This document shows, one piece after another, positions 29,859-42,547 of a stretch of 64,000 nt of DNA. Numbering within the stretch: position 1 is the first letter of the stretch; each line of letters begins with the position of its first letter. The position numbers and the translations under genes were made by a program. The notes beneath the pieces were generated by a model. The model did no database searches and had not been told where the DNA came from. It worked only from the letters and a program-made list of their open reading frames with translations. Location: NCBI RefSeq assembly GCF_001039355.2, contig NW_019775968.1, positions 925,705 to 989,704 on the forward strand. The letters run 5' to 3'. Source of the stretch: Lingula anatina (lineage: Eukaryota; Brachiopoda; Lingulata; Lingulida; Lingulidae).

Positions 29859-31561
29859 GCGTTTTGCTATATGATCTCTGATGATTTCCCCACAATACAG
29901 TTTGATAAACTTCCTTTCTACCTGGTGCACTGATATCCACTGGGAATTTGATGATACAGTGTTACCTGTAGTCCTAACCTATTGGCTACGATGTAGGGTT
30001 GCGGAGTTCAGCCAAAATTGCCCCTAGACAACGCAAGTCTTAATAAGTTTAGATGTGTCTAATTCACGCAAGAAACACCGTCCATTGTCTGTATCACCAA
30101 CACATATTTTATCATAATTTTATTGATCTTTGACATAAACGTAAAAATACATTTCAAATATAAAATGAAAAAATATGGTCCCTCATGTATCCAGGTGTGA
30201 ATAATTACCAATTTTCAACAGCTTGCATTCCACATGTTGCTGTCAGCATTAATATTCGTATTGTGTCCGTACAACAATTCAGTACAGTACTTAACATTTA
30301 TCATTCACCTAACTGAAATAAGTTACGGTATTTTTTCTCCCCCAGTGCTATGGACTGTTGCAGTACATCTAGGTCGCTCAGCGATTGACACATAGGGTTG
30401 ACAAAAGTTTGCCACCAATATTCATGTGATCGTATTAAGCACTCATAAATGTGAAAAGTCCATGAAAGTGGAACTGGCCACGCCCAAATATGATCGACAA
30501 TGTGGCACCATTCTCCACCGCAAAGACACGCAATTTGCAACGTAGCCAACTGTGATCACCCTTCCTGAGGTGACAGCTTGTAATGAGTTCGTGTTTTGCA
30601 AGAGGGCTTGTCATGCCACAATAGTTGCCAAAAAAATTCAGAAATTGGCGCGTAGAGTTGTCGTAACAAGTCCGCTGCCAAACTAATGGGACCACGCTAT
30701 GGTGCTAACATAACATGATGTGGTGTAGGATGGGAAATAGTGTAATGCAGTGCGTGCGTTTAATGTGCATCATGGCAATAGCTATGTGTGTTGGAAGTTT
30801 ATGACTTTTTGATAACTATTCTTCATGCTAACCGAAATTAACCCGCTAAATCAAGTATCTAGCTCGTGAAATAAATCCATAGAACACACATTTACACAAA
30901 TTCATCACACAGATTATAAAGCATGTTGAATGGCGGTTTATAAATATATTTATTTCTAATTATGTGAAATAAGATCTCACAAACAATGTTGTCTACTGCA
31001 GACTCGTAGCACCTGAGAAGACTGGGTTATCTTGTGGCAACAGCAGAATGAATGAAGGAAGGAAAGTAGTGGTCATTTGAATACTTAAATAGGCACTGAT
31101 GTTACGAAAAAAGCAGTGTTGATACTAAAGGTCGTTAACATGCTGTGAAACCGTTTGGTCCGTAGCAATATATTATCTGTACCTGGGCACAATAAACGAG
31201 GAGCTGTCGGTACAAGCTGCTTTAAATAAAGTCAGCCATTTACTGATAAACTAACTACTACTAGTAACCAATGACCATGAAGAGCAGTGAAATACAAAAT
31301 ACATGTTTATATCAATAACTATTAATTAAGCGCACACTGTGCCCAGACAAGGTATTACTAAACCATTTATTAAAATATCATTTACAATAAGAAACATACC
31401 TGGTCAGCAGTAACAGACAATCTCGAATATTTTTATTGCTTATCTGAGCTTCAAAATGCATAGATTTTTTAAAAAATTATATAAAAATATTGACAAAATA
31501 GAAAAGCATTCAGAGGATGCAGACCTCCGCCAAGACAGCTTAAATCTCATTATTTGATTGA
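29859..31561. other. Upstream spacer of C1GALT1-like gene; unassigned open frames
   Basis: Two overlapping minus-strand open frames (30301-30549 and 30435-30695) contain Trp- and Cys-rich segments such as WHDKPSCKTRTH in one frame. I do not recognise them, and they may be a decayed transposon. Otherwise AT-rich, no gene supported. Confidence 0.4.
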
Positions 31562-31565
31562 TTAA

Positions 31566-31903
31566 AGGGATATTAACTCTTCGTTTTGGCCAAAAAAATG
31601 AATTTTCCTGGAGTAAACAATAATTTTCCCATACTTACCAATGGTTAACGAATCCATTTTTACATTTAACGTTAGTCCCTGGTTTTTTTCTAAAAAAAAA
31701 TTTTTTTTGTTATAATCTCTTAAGAGATTATAGCAGTGTATAGCCATCAATGGAGGTCACGTGGTCTATAGACAAGCTCAAATATCAGAATAATAGCTAT
31801 AACTGCCGTTTTTGTGGTAAAACAGAATATATTATATTTCTATGAGTTGTTCACAATGTTTTTATTGTGAAATATAAATCTCATACGAAGAGTTATTATC
31901 CCT
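31566..31903 (+). mobile_element. TTAA-flanked MITE, copy C (upstream of HSD17B14 3' end)
   Basis: 338 bp, TIRs AGGGATATTAACTCTTCG / CGAAGAGTTATTATCCCT, TTAA at 31562-31565 and 31904-31907. Same length and layout as copy B at 4941-5278, including the internal near-palindrome GTTATAATCTCTTAAGAG at about 31717. The lack of coding sequence makes it non-autonomous. Confidence 0.8.
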
Positions 31904-32378
31904 TTAAGTAATGGTTCATCACCATATCTAATCGATTCTAAGTTAGCCAAAGTCTGACCTATCCTAAAACATTCTTCTTGACCCGTTCATAACTGTTTAC
32001 ATAATGTTACTAACAGAAAAACGTAAACATAACCTCCAAGGCGTAATTACCTACTACTCCCATTGCACTAGTCTCAATAGGGAAATCCGTCCCCATTTCC
32101 ATACATGAACTGGAGTAAAAAAAATGGCAACAATATATAGTAAACGCAGGGTATCTACCGGTAGGCCTAATTACATTTTTGAAATGAATTGAAATTCAAA
32201 ACGTACATGAAAGGTTTAACTCCATTCATTTAAAATTTAACTCTGTCACCTGCGTGTTGTCATTGACTCTATGGATTTTCATAGGGATATGCTTGACTAA
32301 GTTACAGTGTTACTACGTAATCGTAGAATTACATAATATTCACCTTCACCATAAAAATAATGAAATTTGTGTTGCTGT

Positions 32379-34446
32379 TTAGGCAAAATACCCCTTTCCG
32401 ACATTCCCAGTTTGCGATTTATGCCCATATCCCAGTTCTGCACCACCACTCAAGAGTATATCTACGCCAGTGCAAAATGAACCTTCCGCTGCAAGAAAAA
32501 GACATGCCTCCCCACATTCTTCGGGCGTGCCCATACGCCCAAGTGTCTGGAATTGACAGCAGAAACAACCCCGTCAGAAAACGTTTCGTGTACAGGCGAT
32601 GTACGTAAAACACCTGTCTTCCAGATAATTTTTTTTTTTTTTTTTTTTTTTTGCACACTGCAGCCAGCAATTATGTAGGTTTACGTTTTAAATAGATGGT
32701 CTGATTGTCCGTGAAATCTGAATTATGCTTATATGATACCATCGTTTTAGATATGACACAAGCGCTCAATTACACTAATGCATACCTGTAAATCTGCTGC
32801 TGCCTTGGTGGCGTCTTGAGGATTTTCGGATTGATTCAGAAAAAAATCGAGCATGGGGGTTTTTATGGTGCTTGGTGATATGCTACAAAGTATGAAATAA
32901 TGTCTGCACAAGATTTCTAGAGGTTTATCAAGCCATAGATAACATAGCGATTTTGTTGAAAAAAAACAACGAAATGCTTAGTACGTTTTCTTTTCTATTT
33001 ATTGCTTTACAGTGTTTCATTTGCTCATGCTTCGAAGGTCTTTTTAGCTTTTTTATTTTTAAAAGAAATTATCAAAATCATGATGGGCATGGTCACCGGG
33101 TATTCATCATAATGTTATCTTTCTAACATTTTTGTCTGATTTACTTCAATGCACTGACCTGTTTACTCTAACACCGTGAACGGCTTCATCCACCGCCAAG
33201 GACTTAGTCATTGCTAATATGGCACCCTGTGGCAATAAACAAAAAATAAAAAACTAAACTTAGATACTTTTTAATGCATTATATAGCTAATATTGAACAC
33301 GCCGATAATTATTATTTTGTCTTAACAATAGATATAATGAGGACTTATTACTTTGGTATGACAACCAGTCTTGACCAGTCTTGAATGTCTTGAATGCTCA
33401 TCAGTTAATTGAAACACTGACTTAGATAAAGTGACATTTTGCTCTACTGTCAGGAGAATGTAGTTTTAAGTTCTTTATGAACCTTCGTTGCACCGTACGT
33501 CACCGAGCCAGATGCTCCATATTGTCCCACCATGCTGGATACATTTACAATGCTACCATGGCTAGACCGTAGGTGGGGTAAAGCGTGCTGAAAACAAGTT
33601 AGAAATACACATAACAACCACGGAAACAAATATGTTTGCAATGAAAAATATCATGACAAAAGCGTCATGTTTGTGAAAATGCGTGATAGAATTAGCTAAA
33701 AACTGGTGCGTTGATGCGTCAGCATTCATTATGTTTCTCGGACTGTAAAGCCTGTCATAAATGTGATGACGCATCTGCGCAAAAAAGGGCTGACAGAAAA
33801 AGATGATAATCTGCCATCCCAATTAAAGGATTAGAATCTTCTAGTTGCATCATATAATTGCCTGTCACCCACCTTACAAAAAAGAAAATAGCTGACGAGG
33901 TTAATGTTGAGCAGTTGTCTAAAATCCTCTGCAGTAAAATCATCTATCATTTTTATATCTGGGTCTGAAATTCAAAGAATTATATCGCGTTAATTTACTT
34001 ACTTATTTATTGTATTTCATTCCATAAGATCTTTGAGAAAATCCCTTTGCATGATTGCCATATAGGCCTATACAAATGTAGGCACATGTTAGTTGTGAAT
34101 GGTATACGTACGTGACCCAGCGTTATTGATTAGACAGTCTAGACGCCCAAAGCTTTCAGTTGTTTTCTTCACAACCATCTGAAAGGATATACAAGATTAG
34201 TTTTTAATGTAAAAATAGAATTTTTATAATCGTAGGACAATAAACACTATTTTCAATTTTCTATACTGTCATGTAGAATACGATGCAAATGTCCCTACAT
34301 CCTGTGTAAACAATCACCTTTATCTGTTCCTCGTTAGTGACGTCGCAAGGAATGAACATCGCCTCTCCAACAAGTCTCTGTTCTTCTTCGAAAACCTTCC
34401 CCTCACGCTCTAAAATCATGATGCTTTATGTATTAGTATTACTAGT

Positions 34447-34481
<35 letters not shown>

Positions 34482-36203
34482 AAGGCTGTAGGCTGCGGGG
34501 GGAGGAGGCAGAGATTATTGAGTTTTTCTTTGCGGCGAAGGGAGGGAGTATGTACCGGTATTTATGAAGTGTTAGCCTTTTCCTTTCTCACAGTCTATCA
34601 GAAATGTATCAGAAATCTCTTTCTTTTCCTACAGATACCGCCTACATGTAGGTAAGTACCACGGGTGGTATTGTAGTCCTTCAACAGATCCCCCTAGTAT
34701 TTTTTTCTCAGCAAGCGACCCTGTCTATATACATTTTACAATTAAATTTCTGGTACTAATAATCAGACGCGTGTCATAATTTCGCCATACAACGCCTAAG
34801 GTAGGCCTACATGTACATCAATTCTTCATATGAAATATACCTACACTGTATAAGTTAATCCAGCTGTGTACCAGTGCATGTAGTTGCCAGTTTTATCGAA
34901 GAAATGTAACACTATTTATGATTTCAACATTTCGATGGGAAAAAATGCTTTTAACTAATACATGAATTCAAATGGGTCATCTGAATACAATGTTCCTTTT
35001 TCGATTCGGTTACTGGAAATTAATCCGTGTATAATGCAATTTACAAAAAAAAAAAAATAGTAGAGGTTTATTTTCTAATTCAAAATCATGTAGGGTGCCT
35101 TTGAGGCAAAGCATAAATAAAGGGTACATGTACTTAAAGGGAAACAGGAAGGTTGAAGGTGAAAAAAAACCCTCATGGACAATCATTTGAAGTCGATATA
35201 CAGTAGATGCAGTATTCAGATAAAGTGAAAGATCCACCTACCTAAAATATCACAAAATGCTACTTTTGCCCCATTTTTCACTGAAAATTAGAACAAAAAA
35301 GGTCATCAAAGCGTGAAATGGTTGAAACCCCTTCCATCCTAGGACCCACCACCATCAGTTTGGTGGGTCTTAGCCCAGAGAACAATATCCACAGACATCT
35401 ATAATGGGCTTACATATTCTTATATCTCTGATCTTGCCCAAAAAAAGGAGGAAATAAGAATTCTAAAATGAACAGTTGTTGTCTTTTTAAGTTCTATCAA
35501 ATTATTTACGTAGTGCACAATATAATAACTAGTGGCACCTGTTAGTACGCCTATTATACACCTTAACTCAGTTTTGTATAATAGATAGCCTAAGCTATTT
35601 CTTTTCTGTCGGGGAATACAGTATATAGCTTCGAAGCTTTTATTAAAATTTCACTTGTAACCCACTTGAATTAAAATTCATTGTATAGTATTGTACTGTA
35701 CTGTCTTGTAATTTAATTAAGAACTATTTTTGGACTACTTCTTCTTAAAGGTGGCAGCATGTGATAATCCTAGCTAATAGGATATAAAAACTGCGCATGC
35801 GCCACGCAGATTAAACTAAAAAAAAACAACAGCAAAAACAACCTCTGCTCACGAGAGTTCTACATGAGCTGCATAATAAAGAGTGGAAATCGGTTGTAGG
35901 CAGCTACACAGTTGGCAAAATAAACTGTCAAAATAAAAAACTGACACGTACGGTTTAGACGGACACAGTTTCTTTGTTTATTCTTACATGAAGAGGACTC
36001 AACCCACTGACAACAGTGGTAATCGACCCGACAGACTCTACCTGTCCCTAAAGTACATGTAAGTGAGCATATACCTACTTACCAAACACCTCGACACACC
36101 CCCTTCCGATACCTCTTGCTCCACCAGTCACTAGTACCACCTTATCCTTGTACCGTAACCCGTGGTTCGATATCTCATCTTCGACGAAATTCTTATTTGC
36201 CAT
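32379..36203 (-). CDS. HSD17B14: 17-beta-hydroxysteroid dehydrogenase 14-like SDR
   Basis: Nine minus-strand exons: 36083-36203, 35242-35280, 34318-34409, 34112-34178, 33873-33964, 33483-33587, 33159-33226, 32786-32882, 32379-32546; 849 nt, 282 aa (human 270), all phases consistent. Classical SDR motifs: TGGARGIG cofactor loop (26-33), a Cys-Asp pair after beta 2 (FCDIL) favouring NAD, CDVT, NNAG (102-105), catalytic Ser155, Tyr168 and Lys172 (NVSS...VTYGATK), and [10 protein letters not shown]. The end [18 protein letters not shown] is typical of HSD17B14, a cytosolic NAD enzyme that oxidises steroid 17-hydroxyls and possibly fucose; substrate here is inferred. The 34112 donor is GTACGT; the earlier GT would break frame. 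It is divergent from the threonine-dehydrogenase-like gene A. Confidence 0.92.
34449..34480 (+). repeat. (GT)16 microsatellite in HSD17B14 intron 2
   Basis: Pure GT run 40 bp upstream (gene sense) of the exon 3 acceptor. The CVCVCV open frames on this stretch are artefacts. Confidence 0.9.
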
Positions 36204-36854
36204 GGTATAATGTTTGCGTATTATCAAAGCACCACCGGTAAGCGTGCTGTGTCCTCAGGAGACCTTGAATAACCTAGTTTTAATTTCATTGGTTAAGGGT
36301 TTCCTCGAAGCACAAAAAGAATAATTCCACCAGGATCACAGCTTTATTAGAGATTCGCAGATATTTCTCTGGATATTCTGTGCACATTTCTGTAGGTCTA
36401 CTCCGAGAATTTTGCAAAAAATAGAGTTAAATGACGTCATCAACAAGGTGTCAGACATTTGTATTAAAGCAGCATACGCCGTGGCGCTAAATACGAAATC
36501 CATAGTTCATTTTTTCATATTTTCTTTTTACATAGCATATAATAACGATTTACCAAAAAATGCGTGTAACCTGTCACCCGACCCAAGACATAAAGAAATG
36601 TAGGCCTACGCCCTGAGAGTATTTTCTAGTCGGAGTGATGGAAATTAAGTCTTAAAAATACTGAAGACGCCAGTAAAATCCGATGGTTTTCACTACAGAT
36701 TCCCATTATTTTTCCGTACATTATTTTGTGATGAGTTTTTGTATTCTCATGGATCCTTCTTCCTGCTGCTACCTTTCAACGGGATTACAGCTTTTGCTTA
36801 AGGCCAGAATGATTTAAACAAAAGGTGACAGAGCACACTGCTTTTGAGGATTTT

Positions 36855-36858
<4 letters not shown>

Positions 36859-36888
<30 letters not shown>
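36859..36888 (+). repeat. (TG)15 microsatellite, HSD17B14 upstream region
   Basis: TG run in the spacer between HSD17B14 (-) and the threonine-dehydrogenase-like gene A (+), next to LINE debris. Confidence 0.9.
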
Positions 36889-36891
<3 letters not shown>

Positions 36892-36977
36892 TACCGTTTC
36901 TAATTGTTTGACATACTTCCATAAATGGAAACAAGATTTCATACAGAATAGAGTTATGGGGATTAATTATTTTTTTA

Positions 36978-37531
36978 TTAAACATAAAAGACAAAGAAAG
37001 AAAGAGAACAATATACAATATAAAGAGGGGGCACAGAGATAATATATAGATATTCTATGGACTCCATATTCATTCCTCTTCTTTTACATATATATTCTTT
37101 AATGACTTGGCATATACCATGATATATAAGATAATCTGTATTTTGCAAGTTGTATTTTCTATTAAATTCAGGCAGATCTGAAAAATCTCCATCTTTGACT
37201 ATTATATCACCAATTACCTTTATACATGTACCTTTTTCATACCATCCCTTATTTAACACAGTTTTACCTCCAATTATACCAAAGAGGTTGAGTCAGTAAT
37301 CCCTTATCTTCTAAAAAATAATGCTTGTTACACATTCCCATGCTTTTAAAACATCATTCCAAAAATCATTATCGCCTTTGTTTATTACTTCCTTGGGGAA
37401 AGCATCTCCAAACTATAAGGCACTTGGTAGCGTGTACTCCATACACAATTTAAATATTGATGGCCAAGCATCGCTTTTACTTTTGATTAATCTTCTTATC
37501 CATGTACATTTCAGTGCTTAATAATAAATAT
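36978..37531 (-). mobile_element. Non-LTR retrotransposon reverse-transcriptase fragment
   Basis: Minus-strand reading gives LNKGWYEKGTCIKVIGDI, DGDFSDLPEFNRKYN and DYLIYHGICQVIK, the pattern W-x2-KG-I-x-I-D...EF...Y found downstream of the RT domain in many animal LINEs. A broken upstream part lies at 37320-37520 with stops and frame shifts. Dead copy; clade not assigned. Confidence 0.65.
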
Positions 37532-38036
37532 ATTAAACGGAAAACACAAATAGGCCTAACAGCAAAACGTGCGTGGTGACAGCATTCATAAAGTCTGCGT
37601 GAGATGCACTCAAGGTGGCACAGACTAACAAAAAGTGAACTATGGATACCATATAAAACGCTATTCAGTAATAACCCTGACTGCTATGATTAACGGCAAG
37701 CCAACACAGAGGATACACTCAAAGTCCAATACCCCAAGAACCGACATATTTATTTATTTATTTATTTATTTTTGGGGGAGGGGGGGGGGTAAATACGTAT
37801 TTGTGTACATGTAGCTAAATTTATCCGTGTGCAATAATAAAATTATAATATAACATATGAAATATAACACAACATACCATATTATCATAGCAACATAAAC
37901 CACAAACTACACACATTAGACCAAATGGACAACGTGTTAACACATTACAATATTACTTGAAGGTTAAATCAACGAAATGGAGAAGAAAAACCAATTTCAT
38001 ATGTAACCTCTTCGACGACTTGATGTCATTCACAGT

Positions 38037-38228
38037 CTTGCTAATCCTTTCAACCAGATATATGTAGAAGAACTTCGAAAGAAGCAATCAAAGTCTATAC
38101 GGGACAATTTGATCTTCGGCGGACTTCCTGAACATCAAAATGAAAATTCCGAACGAGATGACATAGACTTCTATTTGCAAGAGTCTGAACGAGAAAATGT
38201 GGTTGAAATTACGGTACAGATTATGTAG
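38037..38228 (+). mobile_element. LINE ORF1-like (L1 transposase_22-type) fragment
   Basis: Plus-strand frame with NPFNQIYVEELRKKQSKSIR, DNLIFGGLPEHQNENSERDD and DFYLQESERENVVEI, ending at TAG 38226-38228. The pattern 'SIRDNLIFGGLPE' plus an acidic run matches the RRM-like domain start of LINE ORF1 proteins and related retroelement-derived ORFs. Only this slice is present. It lies 200 bp upstream of gene A and could supply part of its 5' region. Confidence 0.6.
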
Positions 38229-38426
38229 AATAAGTACATACATGTATATTTGTAAATGTCGAGGCCAAGAATTTTAATACTGGTAGAAGAATTTTCAATA
38301 AACCATAATCTGGTCCACGCTCATTCGTTATTTAGATTTCCCGCATTTAATAAGCAGATCACACCACTTATCAATTAGGTCGTTAGACTTCATCGTTGAA
38401 CTTTGGTCAAGATTATCCCAACATCC

Positions 38427-40565
38427 ATGGCTGGCGCTGTAGAAGTTCCCGGCAAGATGCTTGCTCTCATGAAGAGAGAGGCCGGAGAGTCGTTCAAAAT
38501 TGAGACTATTCCCGTGCCAAACCCTCAGGGAGACGAAGTCTTAATCAAAGTGGACGCAAACGCAATTTGCGGCTCTGATATCAATTTGTACAGGTGGAAC
38601 GAGATCGCCAGGGTGATCGCAGCCCTGCCCTTCACCCCTGGCCACGAGACAACGGGTACTGTGGTTAGATGCGGCCCAGAGGCTACGATTAAAGAGGGCC
38701 AGAGGGTGTGCGTGGAAAATCATTATTTCTGTGGAAAATGTTATCAGTGCGAACACCAGAATTTTTCGATTTGTCGGAATATGAACCAGTATGGCCACGG
38801 GAAGGGGACTCCACACGGGGGCTGCTCTGAGTACAGCATTGTGCCTTCTAAATACTGTTATCAGTTAAAGACAAACATCAGTGAGTATAATGTTTACAAG
38901 AGGTCAGGGTCGAACGGAAGTCCCGGACTTTGATTTAGTGGGAATTTTGAAAGTTGACTATTATGTCCAGAAATAATACTGTCTTGCTTCGGATATACAT
39001 CATTGGCGGATTTAAAATCCTGGATCCGCCCCTGTACATTATTTGTTTTTTTAGATAGCTCCAGAAAAAAGTATAATAAATTTGAATGAGAAAGAAAACT
39101 TAAAATATAATTTCAGAAAAAATGTAAAGACAGCATTGATGTTAATGTTCCTTTTAACCGGACTTCCGTATAATGAAAAATATTTTTTTCAAAAAACGTT
39201 ATTTGTTTTTTATCTAGGTGAAACAATTATGCCTCTCGATGGAATATGTTGACTGGAGAAATGACCGTTCATATAAATACATGTTTGAGCATATCAGAAC
39301 ATCAATATCTGAAGTCTCATGTTCAAGAATGTGTAATTTAATTTTGTATTTATATACAGGAGTGGGGTGAAACGAGCTCCACTGTCCAAGTTTCAGAAAA
39401 CGTTTTGTTTGAAAATATTGCCTTGAATTTGACTTGAATAACTTATCGGTAGCTAGGGTTTAGAAGAACATGGTCAGTTACCACAAGTATGTTTATTGTT
39501 AGGTCCGGCCGAGGCAGCTTGTCTTGAACCAATGGGCGTGGCACATAATGCCATAGAGAGGTTGGAGGTTGAAGACGAAGATGTTTTGGTCATCGGTTGC
39601 GGTCCAATAGGCGTATTGGTTATAGCTGTAGCTAAAGCCATGGGGGCAAGAAGGTGATTTCTCATTTCTCAAATTGAATAACCATCAAATGAAAGTTTTT
39701 GTGCACATGTTATTTACCTGCTTTTGTTTATATTTCTTTATCCTTTTACAAAGTATTTTACTGTCCTTCTTGTTTGTAAGAGCATATATTTAATTCAGTG
39801 TTATTTTAATTAATTTTTTTTCAAAACAATATTTGATGTTTCAGGGTGTTTGGTGCCGATATAAATCCCCGTCAACTTGACCTAGCAAAACAAATGGGAG
39901 CTGATGACGTCATAAATACTTCAGAACATAATTTACGGGACGTCATCATGGAAAAAACTAACGGTAACGGTATAGGAAGAATATGTGAATGCAGCGGTGC
40001 TCCTCCCGCAGTGAACACGCTCTGGACCTCTCTTAGGAAGGGTGGAAATGTGGTACTAATAGGACTGCCGAAACAACCTATCCATATCGAGGACCCCCTG
40101 ACCAATGTTGGTAGGTTAACAGTTACTTTTAGGGTTTTTCTTGCTCTCGATCCTGTATATGGTCATAGAAGTTCATTACCGGATTATAACTTCTGTATAG
40201 ATGTTACTCGATTAAGTACCTACAAGGCAATCTGACGGAATCGAGAATGAACATCATTCTCCTCTTTAACTGTTAATTAAAACTACTCAGCTAAAGCACG
40301 TTATATAATCTTATGCCTTAACGCATTCCCCAATGTCGCCATATTGTAATTGAGACCAGATTAAGTTTTCAGAATTCTTTTTGTCCCTTTAGTTTTTACT
40401 TGCATAGAGATTATTTGTAAGCAAATTACTACAGACAGTTTTCTACATATTTCAGTTTTTGGTTTAAATCTAAAATCTTATAAGCCATGGAAACTTGGCC
40501 GGTTTGCATTAGTTTCAGTTTTGTTATCATGTTCTTGTAATTAGGAGAAAAGTTTAGTCAAACGC

Positions 40566-40612
<47 letters not shown>

Positions 40613-40837
40613 GTTTTTTCTATAGTCTTCAAAGCCGTCCAGATCAGGACTGTCCATGGGCGGTCTTTTAATGACTTTCGTCATACTTGGGAGGAGTGTG
40701 AGCGCCTAGTAGCAGAGGGAAAGGTTAAGCTACGTGACGTCATCACGCACGAGTTTCCTATGTCCAAATTCGAAGATGCATTTCAGACCCTGTTCAGTGG
40801 AAAAGCTTGCAAGATTGTTATTTACCCTCAGCAGTGA
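38427..40837 (+). CDS. MDR zinc dehydrogenase, L-threonine 3-dehydrogenase-like, paralogue A
   Basis: Four exons: 38427-38880, 39503-39653, 39845-40110, 40626-40837; 1083 nt, 360 aa. Medium-chain dehydrogenase with catalytic zinc ligands Cys48 and His73-Glu74 (ICGSD; TPGHE), structural zinc Cys102, 105, 108, 116 with classical spacing, and a Rossmann loop GCGPIG followed by an acidic residue (GADIN) indicating NAD. The YRWNE segment after the catalytic Cys and the C-terminal HGRSFNDFRHTWEECERL ... VITHEF resemble bacterial tdh more than sorbitol dehydrogenase. Bacterial Tdh oxidises threonine to 2-amino-3-oxobutyrate; animals usually use an unrelated SDR for this, so function is inferred. ATG at 38427 precedes a second in-frame ATG at 38457, where paralogue B starts. 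Introns show it is a true nuclear gene. Intron 3 has an ATT repeat. Confidence 0.85.
39001..39034 (+). repeat. Minimal GGCGGAT-ended palindrome, copy 3 (gene A intron 1)
   Basis: ATTGGCGGATTTAAAATCC followed by TGGATCCGCCCCTG: the two ends of the GGCGGAT-type element almost abutting. Likely a deletion derivative or an excision-like remnant. Confidence 0.5.
40567..40611 (+). repeat. (ATT)n microsatellite in gene A intron 3
   Basis: About 15 ATT units, ending 14 bases before the exon 4 acceptor at 40625. Confidence 0.9.
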
Positions 40838-42547
40838 AAATAATTTAAAAATGTAGTTTTGAAAGGAAAGGATTGGGGATAGAAAATGAAGAGTTTTGTT
40901 AATTTGGGCTTTGTACATGAAACATTTTATTATTATTATTGTTATTGTCTTAGGGTTTCAATATTTTGTCTTTTGTAAAATGTCTTTGTGCAGGTAATTA
41001 AAGTTTTATATCTTTTTAGACCAGTTTGTACCTACTAGGGATGAAAAGAGGAAAAAGTAGAAGCAGTTTAACGGTGTACAATATTAATTATGAAAAGCTG
41101 AATAAGATATTTAATATTGATGTTTTTATAGTATAACGCGAATTACACTCTTCTATACAATGCGTTACATAAAGTAGAAATTAAATTTATGAATTTGTAT
41201 TAATTCAACATTAATCAGGCAAGTTAATGATGGTGTACATAAACAACCTAATAGTACCATTTAAATGAACTTTCAATTTTAGTTAATTTTTATTAAGATA
41301 CTGGTTTGTACTTTTCTCTTATGATTGTGATCAAAAGTTTTTATGATACCATACATACGTTTTGGCTGGACATCTTTGAAATTAACGGCGTTATGAAAGT
41401 AATAAATGCGAAATGTTACATTTTACGTGAAATTACATTCTATATGAATATCAAAAGATATTATGCACAATAAATACATATAGTTGATTGATTTTACTTA
41501 ATGCTCTTGAAGAACATCAGCGCAGTATTACATTATAAAACGTTTGGCTGTTCGTTTTGTATACCGAGTTCTTCAGCTTGTTGGTTACGATTTTGTGCCA
41601 AGTTAAAGCTTTCTTTATTGGAGGGAGAACATCAAATGAAAAAAAGATAAATACGTAAATGAAGAAATGGATTAAATGAAATAAAGTAGAGGGAATTTTA
41701 AATAAGATAAAAAAAGAACGAAAACCTTAATTTTGATTGATGACACAACTGCCACGCGGAAACTGCTGCGTTCACGGTGAACAGGAATGCCACGCAGGTT
41801 GTATCGGTTATATATTTATTTATGCACAGATTTTCTGTCACACACGTTCATAACTAATTGTATAGGCTTAAGAGTCAAGAGGGCTAGGGGTTTGGTTCTC
41901 CCACTTTTTCACCCACGTCAATCATAATCGCAGGAATAAGAAATGCATTTAGAGTGGGGCCCTACCCGTTTCTTTAAACCAATATTACATTTGCTGCGTA
42001 ATTTTAGAATATCACGTCGCTGACCCAGCTGCATCGATGTCAAATCGCCAAAAAATAGTTTTTGGGGTCAACAAAAAACAATTTTTCAAACTTTGATGGT
42101 GATATTTACACTTTCAGTCCTTGTTTATTTTTTTAAAAATCCTACATAATCAAAAAATATGTTTGGCTTATTTATATTGTACAATTTTGATCAACATCCA
42201 CATGAATCCTAGAATCTGTGTTAGGTATGATAAACATTGTCATCACACGATAGCTTGAATAGTTTTCCACTCTAAAACGCCTACTGAATGCATTTCTTTG
42301 TCCATTTTGTCTAGGGCACAAAAGACAGTGTGTAAAAAACGTATATAAAAATTTAAAAAAAGCAGTTTGTATAACAGGTTACTCCATTCATTGCCAATGC
42401 ACCGTGATGTTTAGTGTCAGTCTGATGTTACCCGCATACAGTTAAAGCCCACCTTCCCTTTCTTAGAATAATAGAAATGAAAATTAATATATAAATAGTA
42501 GATGATATGTGAAGTTCGCATCTAGTACCTGTAGTAACATAAACAAG
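40838..42547. other. Spacer between the two threonine-dehydrogenase-like paralogues
   Basis: 1.7 kb of AT-rich sequence with the 3' UTR of gene A and the promoter and 5' UTR of gene B. No exon, repeat or structured element recognised. Confidence 0.6.

Noticed and set aside
30301-30695. Additional exons of the C1GALT1-like gene
   Set aside because: They resemble no part of the family, and the gene is already complete with an N-terminal membrane anchor.
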